Below, one piece after another: positions 7,669 through 15,172 of a stretch of DNA of 64,000 bases (position 1 is the stretch's first letter; every line of letters starts with the position of its first letter). The notes under the pieces are model-generated. The model saw only the letters and a list, made by a program, of their open reading frames with translations, ran no database searches and had not been told where the DNA came from. Location of the stretch: the NCBI RefSeq assembly GCF_013003915.1, contig NZ_JABAIV010000001.1:124001-188000 (forward strand), written 5' to 3'. A program made the translations under genes and the position numbers. This DNA is from Telluria aromaticivorans (lineage in GTDB: Bacteria > Pseudomonadota > Gammaproteobacteria > Burkholderiales > Burkholderiaceae_D).

Positions 7669-10488
7669 TCAGGCGTGCTCCGGCGTCGGCTCCATCCATC
7701 CCATGCGCAGCAGGGGCTCGACGTCCTCCACCCTGCCGGGACGGCCGTAGATGTGGCCTTGGACCTCGTCGCAGCCGCAGCCGCGAAGGTAGTCGAGCTG
7801 GGCGAGGGTTTCGACGCCTTCGGCGATCACGTGCATGCGCAGTCCGTGCGCAAGCGAGATGATGGCGTCGACCATGGCCGCGCCGTCCGGGCTGCCGACG
7901 ATGTCGCGCACGAAGGACTGGTCGATCTTGAGCACGTCCACCGGGAAGCGCTTGAGGTAGGCCAGGCTCGAATAGCCCGTGCCGAAATCGTCGATCGACA
8001 GGGTCACGCCCATGGCCTTCAGGCAGCGCATGGTGTCGATCGCCGATTCGACGTCGGCCATCATCATGCTCTCGGTGAGTTCGATCTCGAGCGAGTCGGC
8101 GCCCAGGCCGGTCTCGTCCAGCACCCGCTGCACGGTCTGCACCAGGTCGGGTTCGGAAAACTGGCGCGCCGACAGGTTGACGCCCACCCGCAGCGGGCCG
8201 AAGCCGGCGCGCTGCCAGTGCTGGTTTTGGCGGCAGGCGGTGCGCAGCACCCAGGCCCCGATCGGCACGATCAGGCCGGTCTCCTCGGCCAGCGCGATGA
8301 AGCGGTCGGGCCGCACCGTGCCCAGGTGCGGGTGGCGCCAGCGGATCAGGGCCTCGGTGCCGACCACGCGCCCGCTGCCCAGGTCCACCTGGGGCTGGAA
8401 ATAGAGCTCGAACTGGTCGTTGCGCAGGGCCCCGCGCAAGGCGCCTTCTAGGGCCAGGCGGTCGGTGGCGTGCGCATTCATGTGCGGGGCGTAGAACTGC
8501 ACGCCGTTGCGGCCGGTCTCCTTGGCGCGATACATCGCCACCTCGGCGTGCTTGACCAGGGTTTCCGGGTCCTCGCCGTCGACCGGATAGCCGGCCACCC
8601 CGGCACTGGAGCCGAACACCAGCACCTGGTCGTGGATCGGCATCGGCTCGGCGATGGCGTCGCGCACCGCCTGCACCTGGGTCGCGGCCTGGCGTTCGTC
8701 GAGGCAGCCGCACAGCACCAGCACGAAGTCGTCGCCGCCCGTGCGCGCGGCGGTGTCGGCCTGGCGCATGGCGCCGGCGATGCGGGCCGCGATGGCGCGC
8801 AGCGCATCGTCGCCGAGGCGACGCCCGAGCGTGTCGTTGATCAGCTTGAAGTGATCGATGTCGAGCGCCACCGTCCACACCGGATTGCCGTTCGCTACGG
8901 CGATAGCGCGCTCGATGCGGTCGGACAGCAGCGCGCGGTTGGCCAGGCCGGTAAGCGTGTCGTAGCGCGCCCTGTGCGCCAGCTCGGCCTCGTAGCGCTT
9001 GGCCATCGTGACGTCATAGGTGGTCACCACGAAATGCTCGGTGCGGCCGTATTCGTCATTCACCGGTGCGAGATAGACCTCGCTCACCAGTTCACGCCCG
9101 TCGCGCGCGGCCTGGCGCACCAGCGCGTGGCCCTTGCGGCATTCGTAGAGCGCCTGGCGCAGCTCTTCCAGGCCGGGCTCGTCGCTGCCCTGGCGCGCCA
9201 GCGTCGCCAGCGGCATGCCCACCAGCTCGCCCTCGCCATAGCCGAGGGTGCGTTCGCAGGACGGGTTCGCGTATTCGATCGGGTAGCCGGGCCGGGTGGC
9301 GCTGATCATGAGGATGGGGTTGGCCGCGGCCTCGATCGCGCGCTGGTGCAGGCGCAGCGCGCCGGCGGTCATGGCCAGGTCGGCGGTGCGCCGTTCGACC
9401 AGCGATTCGATGCGTCGGGTGCGCGCGCCGCGCTGCTGCACCAGCCAGCCAGCGGCGCCGCTCAGGAACAGCCCGTATCCAAGGATGGACAGCGAGCCGG
9501 CCTGGGTGTCCAGGCGACGCGTCAGGCGCTGCGTCTCCATTTCCCAGCGGGTGCCGGCCACGTCGAAGCTGCGCGTGATGGTGGCGGGCCCGCCGCCGAA
9601 CCAGCGCTCCAACGGCGACAGCGGGGCCGGCGCGCCCGGATGGCGGAACACGGCCACGCGCCGGCCGTCGCCGGTGTAGCCGTACAGGGTCAGCGTGTAG
9701 TCGCCCATGCTCAGCAGGCGCCCCGCATGCAGGCTGCCGCCGACCAGCAGCGCGGCGTCGAGCACCACCGTGGTGCAGCCGAGCGTCGCCCGCCAGCGTC
9801 CGGTTTCGCTGGAAAGGTCGGCGCCGCCACGGTACACCGGCATCGTGACCAGCACGCCGCGCAGGGAGCCGTCACCCTGCACCAGGCGCAGCAAGGGGCT
9901 GGCGGTCGGCAGTCCGGTGTCGATCGCCTGCTGGGTAAACTGGCGCTGCTGCGGATTGGACCAGGCATCGTAGCCATACACCGGGGCATTGGACGCAATG
10001 GGGACGATGTAGTCGGCGACCAGGTAGCGCTCGCGCGGCGCCGCGGGAACCAGGCCGCCCGGCCCGCGCTCGCGGATGACAAAGCCGGGCCAGTAGCGCC
10101 GGCGTTCGGCTTCGAAGGCCGGGCGTTCGGCGGCGCTCACGAAGCGGTGGTATTCAAGCGCGAGCAGGTAGCCGTTGCGCGTCGTGAGCGGCTGGGCGAA
10201 GGCATCGAAGGCATCGCGCGAGATGGCGCCGCCGTTGGCGGCGAACAGCAGGTTCAGCGAACGCAGGTCGGACACGGCCTCGGAGAATGCGCGCGTGACC
10301 GCTGCGGTGCGCACCGCGGTGCGCTGGCTGAAATCGGCGCGCGCGCTGTCGGCCTCCAACTGGCGGGCCACGCCGAACAGGACGGCTGTCAACGCAAGCC
10401 CGGCCAGGAAGGTTGCCACGGCGGCGCGCGACACCATATGCCGGCGCCGCAAGAGCGGTTCTGCCAGCAGCCGATTCATGGAACCCAT
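7669..10488 (-). CDS. CHASE-PAS-GGDEF-EAL cyclic-di-GMP protein
   Basis: About 939 residues from the MGSMNRLL start; a start 3 codons later at 10479 is equally possible. TM1 near residues 15-35, a CHASE-type periplasmic sensor (ALEYHRF, VYGYDAWSNPQQR) and TM2 near 350 come first. Then follow a PAS domain (IEYANPSCERTLGYGEGEL), a GGDEF-type domain in which the signature reads GGDDF, and an EAL domain with intact motifs (TEALIRWRHP, DDFGTGYSSLAYL, KIDQSFVRD). The EAL half should hydrolyse c-di-GMP. The GGDDF half may be a weak cyclase or a GTP-binding regulatory domain (inference). It is divergent from the marR-like gene. Confidence 0.88.
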   Translation of the reverse strand: MGSMNRLLAEPLLRRRHMVSRAAVATFLAGLALTAVLFGVARQLEADSARADFSQRTAVRTAAVTRAFSEAVSDLRSLNLLFAANGGAISRDAFDAFAQPLTTRNGYLLALEYHRFVSAAERPAFEAERRRYWPGFVIRERGPGGLVPAAPRERYLVADYIVPIASNAPVYGYDAWSNPQQRQFTQQAIDTGLPTASPLLRLVQGDGSLRGVLVTMPVYRGGADLSSETGRWRATLGCTTVVLDAALLVGGSLHAGRLLSMGDYTLTLYGYTGDGRRVAVFRHPGAPAPLSPLERWFGGGPATITRSFDVAGTRWEMETQRLTRRLDTQAGSLSILGYGLFLSGAAGWLVQQRGARTRRIESLVERRTADLAMTAGALRLHQRAIEAAANPILMISATRPGYPIEYANPSCERTLGYGEGELVGMPLATLARQGSDEPGLEELRQALYECRKGHALVRQAARDGRELVSEVYLAPVNDEYGRTEHFVVTTYDVTMAKRYEAELAHRARYDTLTGLANRALLSDRIERAIAVANGNPVWTVALDIDHFKLINDTLGRRLGDDALRAIAARIAGAMRQADTAARTGGDDFVLVLCGCLDERQAATQVQAVRDAIAEPMPIHDQVLVFGSSAGVAGYPVDGEDPETLVKHAEVAMYRAKETGRNGVQFYAPHMNAHATDRLALEGALRGALRNDQFELYFQPQVDLGSGRVVGTEALIRWRHPHLGTVRPDRFIALAEETGLIVPIGAWVLRTACRQNQHWQRAGFGPLRVGVNLSARQFSEPDLVQTVQRVLDETGLGADSLEIELTESMMMADVESAIDTMRCLKAMGVTLSIDDFGTGYSSLAYLKRFPVDVLKIDQSFVRDIVGSPDGAAMVDAIISLAHGLRMHVIAEGVETLAQLDYLRGCGCDEVQGHIYGRPGRVEDVEPLLRMGWMEPTPEHA

Positions 10489-10583
10489 GCTAGCGCAAGT
10501 CGGCGCGCGACGCGCCACGATACGCGCGCGCAAACGCCGGGCCCGCTGCAACGCGGCAACAGCGTTTCCGCTATCATGCGCGG

Positions 10584-11111
10584 ATGCCCGCCCCTATGCC
10601 AAACCTTATGCCCGACAACACGCCGGACCTGCAGGCCGCGTCCGCCGCCGACGACGCCTCATCCATGCGCGTCCTGCGCCAGTTCCGTATCGTCTTCAAT
10701 GCGGTCAAGACCCATTTCCGTCAGGTCGAACGCGAGGCCGGGTTGGGCGGCGCGCAACTATGGGCATTGTCGGTCATCGAACGCCAGCCCGGCATCGGCG
10801 CCACCGGGCTGGCACGCGAGCTCGACATCCACCAGTCCACCGCCAGCAACCTGGTGCGCGGCCTGGTCGAGCGCGGCTACGTCGTCGCCGCCCGCGAAGG
10901 TGTCGACCGGCGCAATGTGGCATTGCGCGTCCTGCCTGCCGGAACGGCGGTCCTGCGCAGCGCCCCGCTGCCCTTCGCCGGCGTGCTCCCGGGCGCGCTC
11001 GCCAGCCTCGATGCGGCGACACTGGCGCGGATGGAGCAGGACCTGGACCGGCTGATCAAGGTGCTCGATGCCGATCCCGAGGGCGGCAAGGTGCCGCTGG
11101 CCCAGCTCTAG
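10584..11111 (+). CDS. MarR-family transcriptional regulator
   Basis: A 175-residue soluble protein with a winged-helix core: LWALSVIERQPGIGATGLARELDIHQSTASNLVRGLVERGYV is the MarR HTH, followed by the wing (REGVDRRNVALRVLPAG). The first ~30 residues are Ala/Pro-rich and not conserved, so translation could also start at ATG 10596 or 10608. MarR proteins are dimeric repressors or activators often released by small aromatic ligands; the target is unknown. Its own promoter must lie in the ~95 bp shared with the divergent EAL gene. Confidence 0.85.
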   Translation: MPAPMPNLMPDNTPDLQAASAADDASSMRVLRQFRIVFNAVKTHFRQVEREAGLGGAQLWALSVIERQPGIGATGLARELDIHQSTASNLVRGLVERGYVVAAREGVDRRNVALRVLPAGTAVLRSAPLPFAGVLPGALASLDAATLARMEQDLDRLIKVLDADPEGGKVPLAQL

Positions 11112-11118
11112 CGGTGAC

Positions 11119-11550
11119 TCAGGCCCGGCGTGCGCCGAGCCGCCAGCCGAGCCACGCCATCGGGAAATAGGCCAGCACCAGGTCGAGCGCCTCGAACCAC
11201 AGCGGCGCGGGCAGCATGGCCGCCGCGCCGACCCCGCCGGCAAAGAACATCGCCCCGATCACCATGGCGAAAGTGAACGGCCTGCTGCCCGCGATGCGCG
11301 CTGCCACCGCCGCGCCCACCAGCGTGCCGAGGGCATGCGCCAGGAACGGAATCAGGAAGTGGCGGGGCTCGAACAGATGCATCGTAGCCTGCAAGCCTTC
11401 CATGGTGGCGACGTCCCCGCCCGTGGGCGGCGGGATCAAGTGCCCGCTCAGGTTGACGAGTCCCATGTTGACGATACTGCCGATGGCGAAGCCGGCGATC
11501 ACCGCCAGCAGGTTCTTCAGGACCGGAGACCGGTGTGCGCTTGCTTCCAT
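11119..11550 (-). CDS. Hypothetical four-helix membrane protein
   Basis: A 143-residue protein from the MEASAHRSPVLK start; the longer frame to 11589 adds an unsupported leader. It has about four hydrophobic segments: LLAVIAGFAIGSIVNMGLV, LIPFLAHALGTLVGAAVAAR, FAMVIGAMFFAGGVGAA and LVLAYFPMAWLGWRLGAR. A short loop (PPPTGGDVATMEGLQAT) sits after helix 1. It looks like a conserved bacterial integral-membrane family without a known function. It is convergent with the marR-like gene, with only 7 nt between their stops. No catalytic motif is visible. Confidence 0.65.
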   Translation of the reverse strand: MEASAHRSPVLKNLLAVIAGFAIGSIVNMGLVNLSGHLIPPPTGGDVATMEGLQATMHLFEPRHFLIPFLAHALGTLVGAAVAARIAGSRPFTFAMVIGAMFFAGGVGAAAMLPAPLWFEALDLVLAYFPMAWLGWRLGARRA

Positions 11551-11661
11551 TTGTTCTGGCTCCCATGGTGAACATGGCAGGATTGCCATCCAGCCGAGTC
11601 TACCGATCGGGCGGATTTGTGTCTACCACGCAATAATCAAGGCCGGATTCGTGCGCTGGGA

Positions 11662-12570
11662 TCAGGAATCGCTGTCGAACAGCTCGCTGGCCACCCGCGC
11701 CAGGTCGTTCATGCCGCCGCCGGACGCAAGGTGGCTGCGCAGCCAGCCGGCCTGGCCACCGTCCTGGATCAGGGCCTCGATGACGGTACAGGCTTCGCCA
11801 AACCCGGGGTCGACCGAGCGCCGCGCCAGGCGCGCCAGGTCGGCCCGGATCACTTGCGCAATCGGCACCGGCACGCCGGTTTCGGGATCGATCCAGCTGC
11901 CTTCGACGCCGTCGCGCGCGGCATTGAAGCGGCTCCAGGCATACAGTTCACGGCTGCCGTTGGATGGCCACTGTCCCGGCTGCGCCGCGAACTCGAGGCA
12001 CAGTTCGCGCGCATAGCAGGCCAGCGCCGCGGCATAGACGGGCTTGAGCGGGGTGTCGAGCACGCGCAGCTCGATGGTGCCGTATTCGGGCTTGGGCCGC
12101 ACGTCCCAGTAAAAATCCTTGATGCTGTTGACGATGCCGAAACCTGCCAGCCGGTCGAAATAGGCGCGGAAATCCTGCCAGCTGCGCAGTTCGTGCGGCT
12201 GGATGCCGCTCATCGGGAAAGCGCCCACCAGGTTGCTGCGCGAACTGCAGAAGCCCGAGACCTCGCCCTGCCAGCACGGCGAGTTGCTCGACAGGGCCAC
12301 GAACAGCGGCGCGCACAGCCGCACCGCCTCGTCTGCCGACCCGGCGCCGATGTGCACGTGCATGCCGAACACGGTAAACAGTTTGGCCAGGTAGCCGTAC
12401 TTGCGCTCGGACTCGACATAGCGCTCCTTCGGATAGATGCGCTGCTCGTTCCAGCGCTGGAACGGGTGCGCCACGCCGCCGGAAATCGCGGCGCCGACCT
12501 CGAAGGCGGCGCGCTGCACCCGCCTCATTGCTGATCGGGCACCGCGCAGCTGCAGGCCGGCGCCACGCAA
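11662..12570 (-). pseudogene. N-terminally truncated YbdK/GCS2-type carboxylate-amine ligase
   Basis: The 302-residue frame matches the middle and C-terminal parts of the YbdK-type glutamate-cysteine ligase family: HPFQRWNEQRIYPKERY, KLFTVFGMHVHIGAGSADEA, SIKDFYWDVRPKPEYGT, ELRVLDTPLKP and RFNAARDGVEGSWIDPETG. Full-length members have ~370 residues and begin with a block containing the conserved G(I/V)ELE glutamates of the active site. That block, about 70-80 residues, is absent: the frame begins MRGAGLQLRGARSAM, and no homologous coding is visible in the 150 bp upstream. The catalytic core would be incomplete, so it is treated as a remnant. Downstream it simply ends at a normal stop (SELFDSDS). 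Confidence 0.7.
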
Positions 12571-12719
12571 CTATAATGGACTAGAAATGCCTCGAAGGAA
12601 ACCATCTTTGTACCAATGTATGGACCCGTGCGCGGGGCGTGGCGCCAGCCACGGTTGCCTTTCACCCTCGTGCGGGAGGCGCCCGGGTTATCATCAAGGC
12701 AATTGACTCGGGAGATTTA

Positions 12720-13478
12720 ATGACTGGATTGCCAGTGTGGCTGCAGGCCGGATTCTGGGGACTGGTAGCGGGTGGCGCGCTGCTGCTGGGAGCGTACGCC
12801 GGCTACCGTTTCAAGGTGCCGCAGCGCCTGATTGCCGCCATCATGGCCTTCGGCAGCGGCGTCCTGATCTCGGCGCTCTCGTTCGAGCTGATGGAGCACG
12901 CCTTCCACACCGGCGGCTTCGCCCCGACCGCCACCGGCTTCCTCGGCGGCGCCGTCGTGTACACGCTCGCGAACTGGGCGCTGTCGCACCGCGGCGCGCG
13001 TCACCGCAAGCGTTCCGGATGCCAGCCGCCCGCACACGAGAACGGCGGCAGCGCCACCGCGATCGCCGTCGGCGCCCTGCTCGACGGCATTCCCGAATCG
13101 ATCGTCATCGGGCTGTCGATGCTGGGCGGGAGCGGCGTGAGCACCGTCGCCGTGGCCGCGATCTTCCTGTCGAATATTCCCGAGGGATTATCGAGTGCGG
13201 CCGGCATGAAGCAGTCCGGCCGGACGCCGCATTACATCTTCGGGATCTGGGGCGGCATTGCGCTCGCATCAAGCGTGGCCGCCCTGCTCGGCTATTCGGT
13301 ATTCCGCCATTTCTCGCCGCAGGTCGTGGCGGCCACCACGGCAGTGGCGGCGGGCGGCGTGCTGGCGATGCTGGTCGACACCATGATCCCGGAAGCCTTC
13401 GAGGAAACCCACGATTTTGCCGGCCTGATTACCGTGACCGGCTTCCTCGCAGCCTTTGCACTCAGCAAGCTGGGGTGA
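12720..13478 (+). CDS. ZIP-family metal permease
   Basis: A 252-residue integral-membrane protein. ATG at 12720 is chosen because GGGAG lies at 12710-12714; the earlier in-frame start at 12639 adds a hydrophilic leader. About eight hydrophobic segments are seen. The family motifs GALLDGIPESIVIGLSM and FLSNIPEGLSSAAGMK carry the paired His/Asp-Pro-Glu metal-binding residues of helices 4 and 5. Here the helix-4 motif is DGIPES rather than HNxPEG. ZIP proteins move Zn2+ or other divalent cations into the cytosol. A His/Arg-rich cytoplasmic loop (SHRGARHRKRSGCQPPAHEN) separates the first and second halves. Substrate is unknown. Confidence 0.8.
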   Translation: MTGLPVWLQAGFWGLVAGGALLLGAYAGYRFKVPQRLIAAIMAFGSGVLISALSFELMEHAFHTGGFAPTATGFLGGAVVYTLANWALSHRGARHRKRSGCQPPAHENGGSATAIAVGALLDGIPESIVIGLSMLGGSGVSTVAVAAIFLSNIPEGLSSAAGMKQSGRTPHYIFGIWGGIALASSVAALLGYSVFRHFSPQVVAATTAVAAGGVLAMLVDTMIPEAFEETHDFAGLITVTGFLAAFALSKLG

Positions 13479-13484
13479 CGCGGC

Positions 13485-13958
13485 TCAGAGCGGGCGTTTC
13501 AGGAGTTTCTCGACATAGGCCCGTTCCCATTGTCCATCGAAATACCGGTCGAACACGAAGATCCGCAGTGTATGGGCCAGCAGCCCGATACCCCAGAATA
13601 AGCTGAGGCCGACAAACCATAATGTTTGCGGGTTGGTGAACAGGTTGATGGCGATGCATCCGGCATTTGCCGCCAGGTAGATCAAGAGGTGCAGGTAGTA
13701 GTCGCGCACGCGCCGTGCCTTCCTGAATGCGATGCGTTCCTGGCTGGACTGCGTGCTGGGGGTTTGTTCCGTCATGGCTTCCTCCGATACGAGAGTTGAG
13801 AAATCGACTTCAAAGACCGCAGCGAGCGACTTGATCGATTCCACGCTTCCGGCATGGCCGGACTCTATGCGTTGCACGGTACGCGCACTCAAGCCACTGG
13901 CATCGGCCAGTTGCTGCTGCGACCAGCCCCGTTGGAGGCGCATTTTTTGAATCGACAT
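13485..13958 (-). CDS. XRE-family regulator with 2TM domain
   Basis: A 157-residue protein. Residues 1-60 are a Cro/C1-type HTH (KMRLQRGWSQQQLADASGLS, then ARTVQRIESGHAGSVES). Residues ~80-150 form a 2TM-type domain (YYLHLLIYLAANAGCIAINL and WFVGLSLFWGIGLLAHTLRI with a conserved RYFDGQWE-like cytoplasmic end). The combination suggests a membrane-tethered DNA-binding protein, a known architecture with poorly understood function. It is convergent with the ZIP gene, 6 nt between stops. Confidence 0.8.
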   Translation of the reverse strand: MSIQKMRLQRGWSQQQLADASGLSARTVQRIESGHAGSVESIKSLAAVFEVDFSTLVSEEAMTEQTPSTQSSQERIAFRKARRVRDYYLHLLIYLAANAGCIAINLFTNPQTLWFVGLSLFWGIGLLAHTLRIFVFDRYFDGQWERAYVEKLLKRPL

Positions 13959-14011
13959 GGTGATCTCCTTTTGCGGAAAGCCCAGGATGGATTAACTGGA
14001 CAAGCTTGCCT

Positions 14012-14093
14012 ACGACAGGGGCAGGACACGGGCACGACAGGGACACGACAAGGGCAGGACAGGAGTGCGGCAGGAGCGCAAAGCGCGCACTCC
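14012..14093. repeat. Short degenerate direct repeats and a hairpin
   Basis: Between the XRE-2TM promoter and the MOSC stop codon the sequence is built of repeated ACGACAGGG(G/A)CA-like units (14012-14060), in low-complexity purine-rich DNA. GGAGTGCG (14062-14069) and CGCACTCC (14086-14093) then form an inverted repeat immediately after the MOSC gene. No T-run follows on the minus strand. It may be a simple-sequence expansion. Confidence 0.45.
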
Positions 14094-14094
14094 C

Positions 14095-14760
14095 CTAGAT
14101 AAACAGCCCGGTGCCGGCCCAACGCGGCAGCGACGGCGCCGCGCTGGCGGCAACCGCCCTGCCCGCATACACCGGACCCAGTTTCGCAAGCAGGCGCGGG
14201 AAGGCGCGGCAATAGCTGGACTGGATGCCTGCAAGCCGGGCGAGGTCGCGGTAAGCGACGGCCATACCGTCCGGCACGGCATCGAGCACCTGCACGACCC
14301 GCTCGCGCCAGTCGTCCGACCAGGCAGGCATCCGGCGGCCAAGGTCCTCGATGGCGTCGCCCGGCCGGACTGTGCCGCCGGAGAGAACGCGCGCCAGCAT
14401 CCCGCGGTGCGTCCGCACGCGCGCCGCCAGGCCCGGGCGCTGCAGGTCGAGCTGGCCGCAGGCTTCGCACTGGAACATCAGGCGCAGCGTCACCTCGGGC
14501 CCGACTTGCAGGACGGTGCCGGAGGTGAGCAGCGAAGTATCGAGGTCGACCAGCAGGTTTTCGCGCAAGGCGTGCGGCGCCAGCGCGAGGGAATCGTAGA
14601 TGCCTGCGCCGGCCAGCAGCAGCTGGCGCGGCGAGTGCGGGTCGGCGTGCCTGTCGCCGGCCAGTCCGGTCCCGGCAAGGGCCAGCGCGATGTCGACGCG
14701 CCGGGGAATGGACGATCCCGCCGGGCGGATGGCCAGCGCTTCAAGCGTCCCGGCCGGCAT
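14095..14760 (-). CDS. MOSC-domain protein with a C-terminal MGMT/ATL-like domain
   Basis: A 221-residue soluble protein. Residues 1-~140 are MOSC-like (LAGDRHADPHSPRQLLLAG, ENLLVDLD, CEACGQLDLQRPGL with the conserved Cys, LSGGTVRPGD), a fold that binds molybdenum cofactor sulfur. Residues ~150-195 (WRERVVQVLDAVPDGMAVAY then RDLARLAGI) look like the helix-turn-helix half of O6-alkylguanine transferase-like proteins, but no PCHR alkyl-acceptor motif is present. The fusion is unusual. Its 5' end overlaps the upstream small membrane gene by 20 nt, so the two are probably co-transcribed. Substrate unknown. Confidence 0.7.
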   Translation of the reverse strand: MPAGTLEALAIRPAGSSIPRRVDIALALAGTGLAGDRHADPHSPRQLLLAGAGIYDSLALAPHALRENLLVDLDTSLLTSGTVLQVGPEVTLRLMFQCEACGQLDLQRPGLAARVRTHRGMLARVLSGGTVRPGDAIEDLGRRMPAWSDDWRERVVQVLDAVPDGMAVAYRDLARLAGIQSSYCRAFPRLLAKLGPVYAGRAVAASAAPSLPRWAGTGLFI

Positions 14761-15115
14761 GCGGGGTAGCCAGCGACTCCCAGGTCGGCAACTTGTGCTT
14801 TTTCCGGTAGTAGACCAGGTAGCAGGCCATCGACAGGCCGAAGAACAGGCCGGTCAGGAGCGCCACGAGCACTGCCCCTGGCACGCTCAAGCCCTCGCTG
14901 CGCCAACGCCAGAACCACATCGCGAGACCCCAGCAAGGCGCGAACCAGGCAGCACTCAGGAAAATCACGCGCCAGGAGGATTCGAAAGGAAACGGCCGCA
15001 GCTTGCAGCCCAGCGCGCGCAGCACCAGGGCATACGGCGGCTCCGCGGCGCGGCGCGGCACCCCCTTGCGGTTCAATACTGCTTTGGCGCGCTGGCGTTG
15101 TTCTTCGAAGTCCAT
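14741..15115 (-). CDS. Small DUF6404-like membrane protein
   Basis: A 124-residue protein beginning MDFEEQRQRAKAVLNRKGV. Two hydrophobic helices follow (VIFLSAAWFAPCWGLAMWFW and LVALLTGLFFGLSMACYLVYY), ending in a basic cytoplasmic segment (RKKHKLPTWESL). An N-terminal charged helix followed by two TM segments is typical of DUF6404-type proteins; the family assignment is by recollection and function is unknown. It overlaps the MOSC gene by 20 nt. Confidence 0.6.
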   Translation of the reverse strand: MDFEEQRQRAKAVLNRKGVPRRAAEPPYALVLRALGCKLRPFPFESSWRVIFLSAAWFAPCWGLAMWFWRWRSEGLSVPGAVLVALLTGLFFGLSMACYLVYYRKKHKLPTWESLATPHAGRDA

Positions 15116-15172
15116 GGCGGGCGGGATTGGTAAAGAAGCACCAATCTTACCACCAGCCGCAGGCCTGGAAAC

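Noticed and set aside
11617..12534. 305-aa plus-strand frame opposite the YbdK-like remnant
   Set aside because: Antisense shadow; the minus-strand frame carries recognisable family motifs, this one none.
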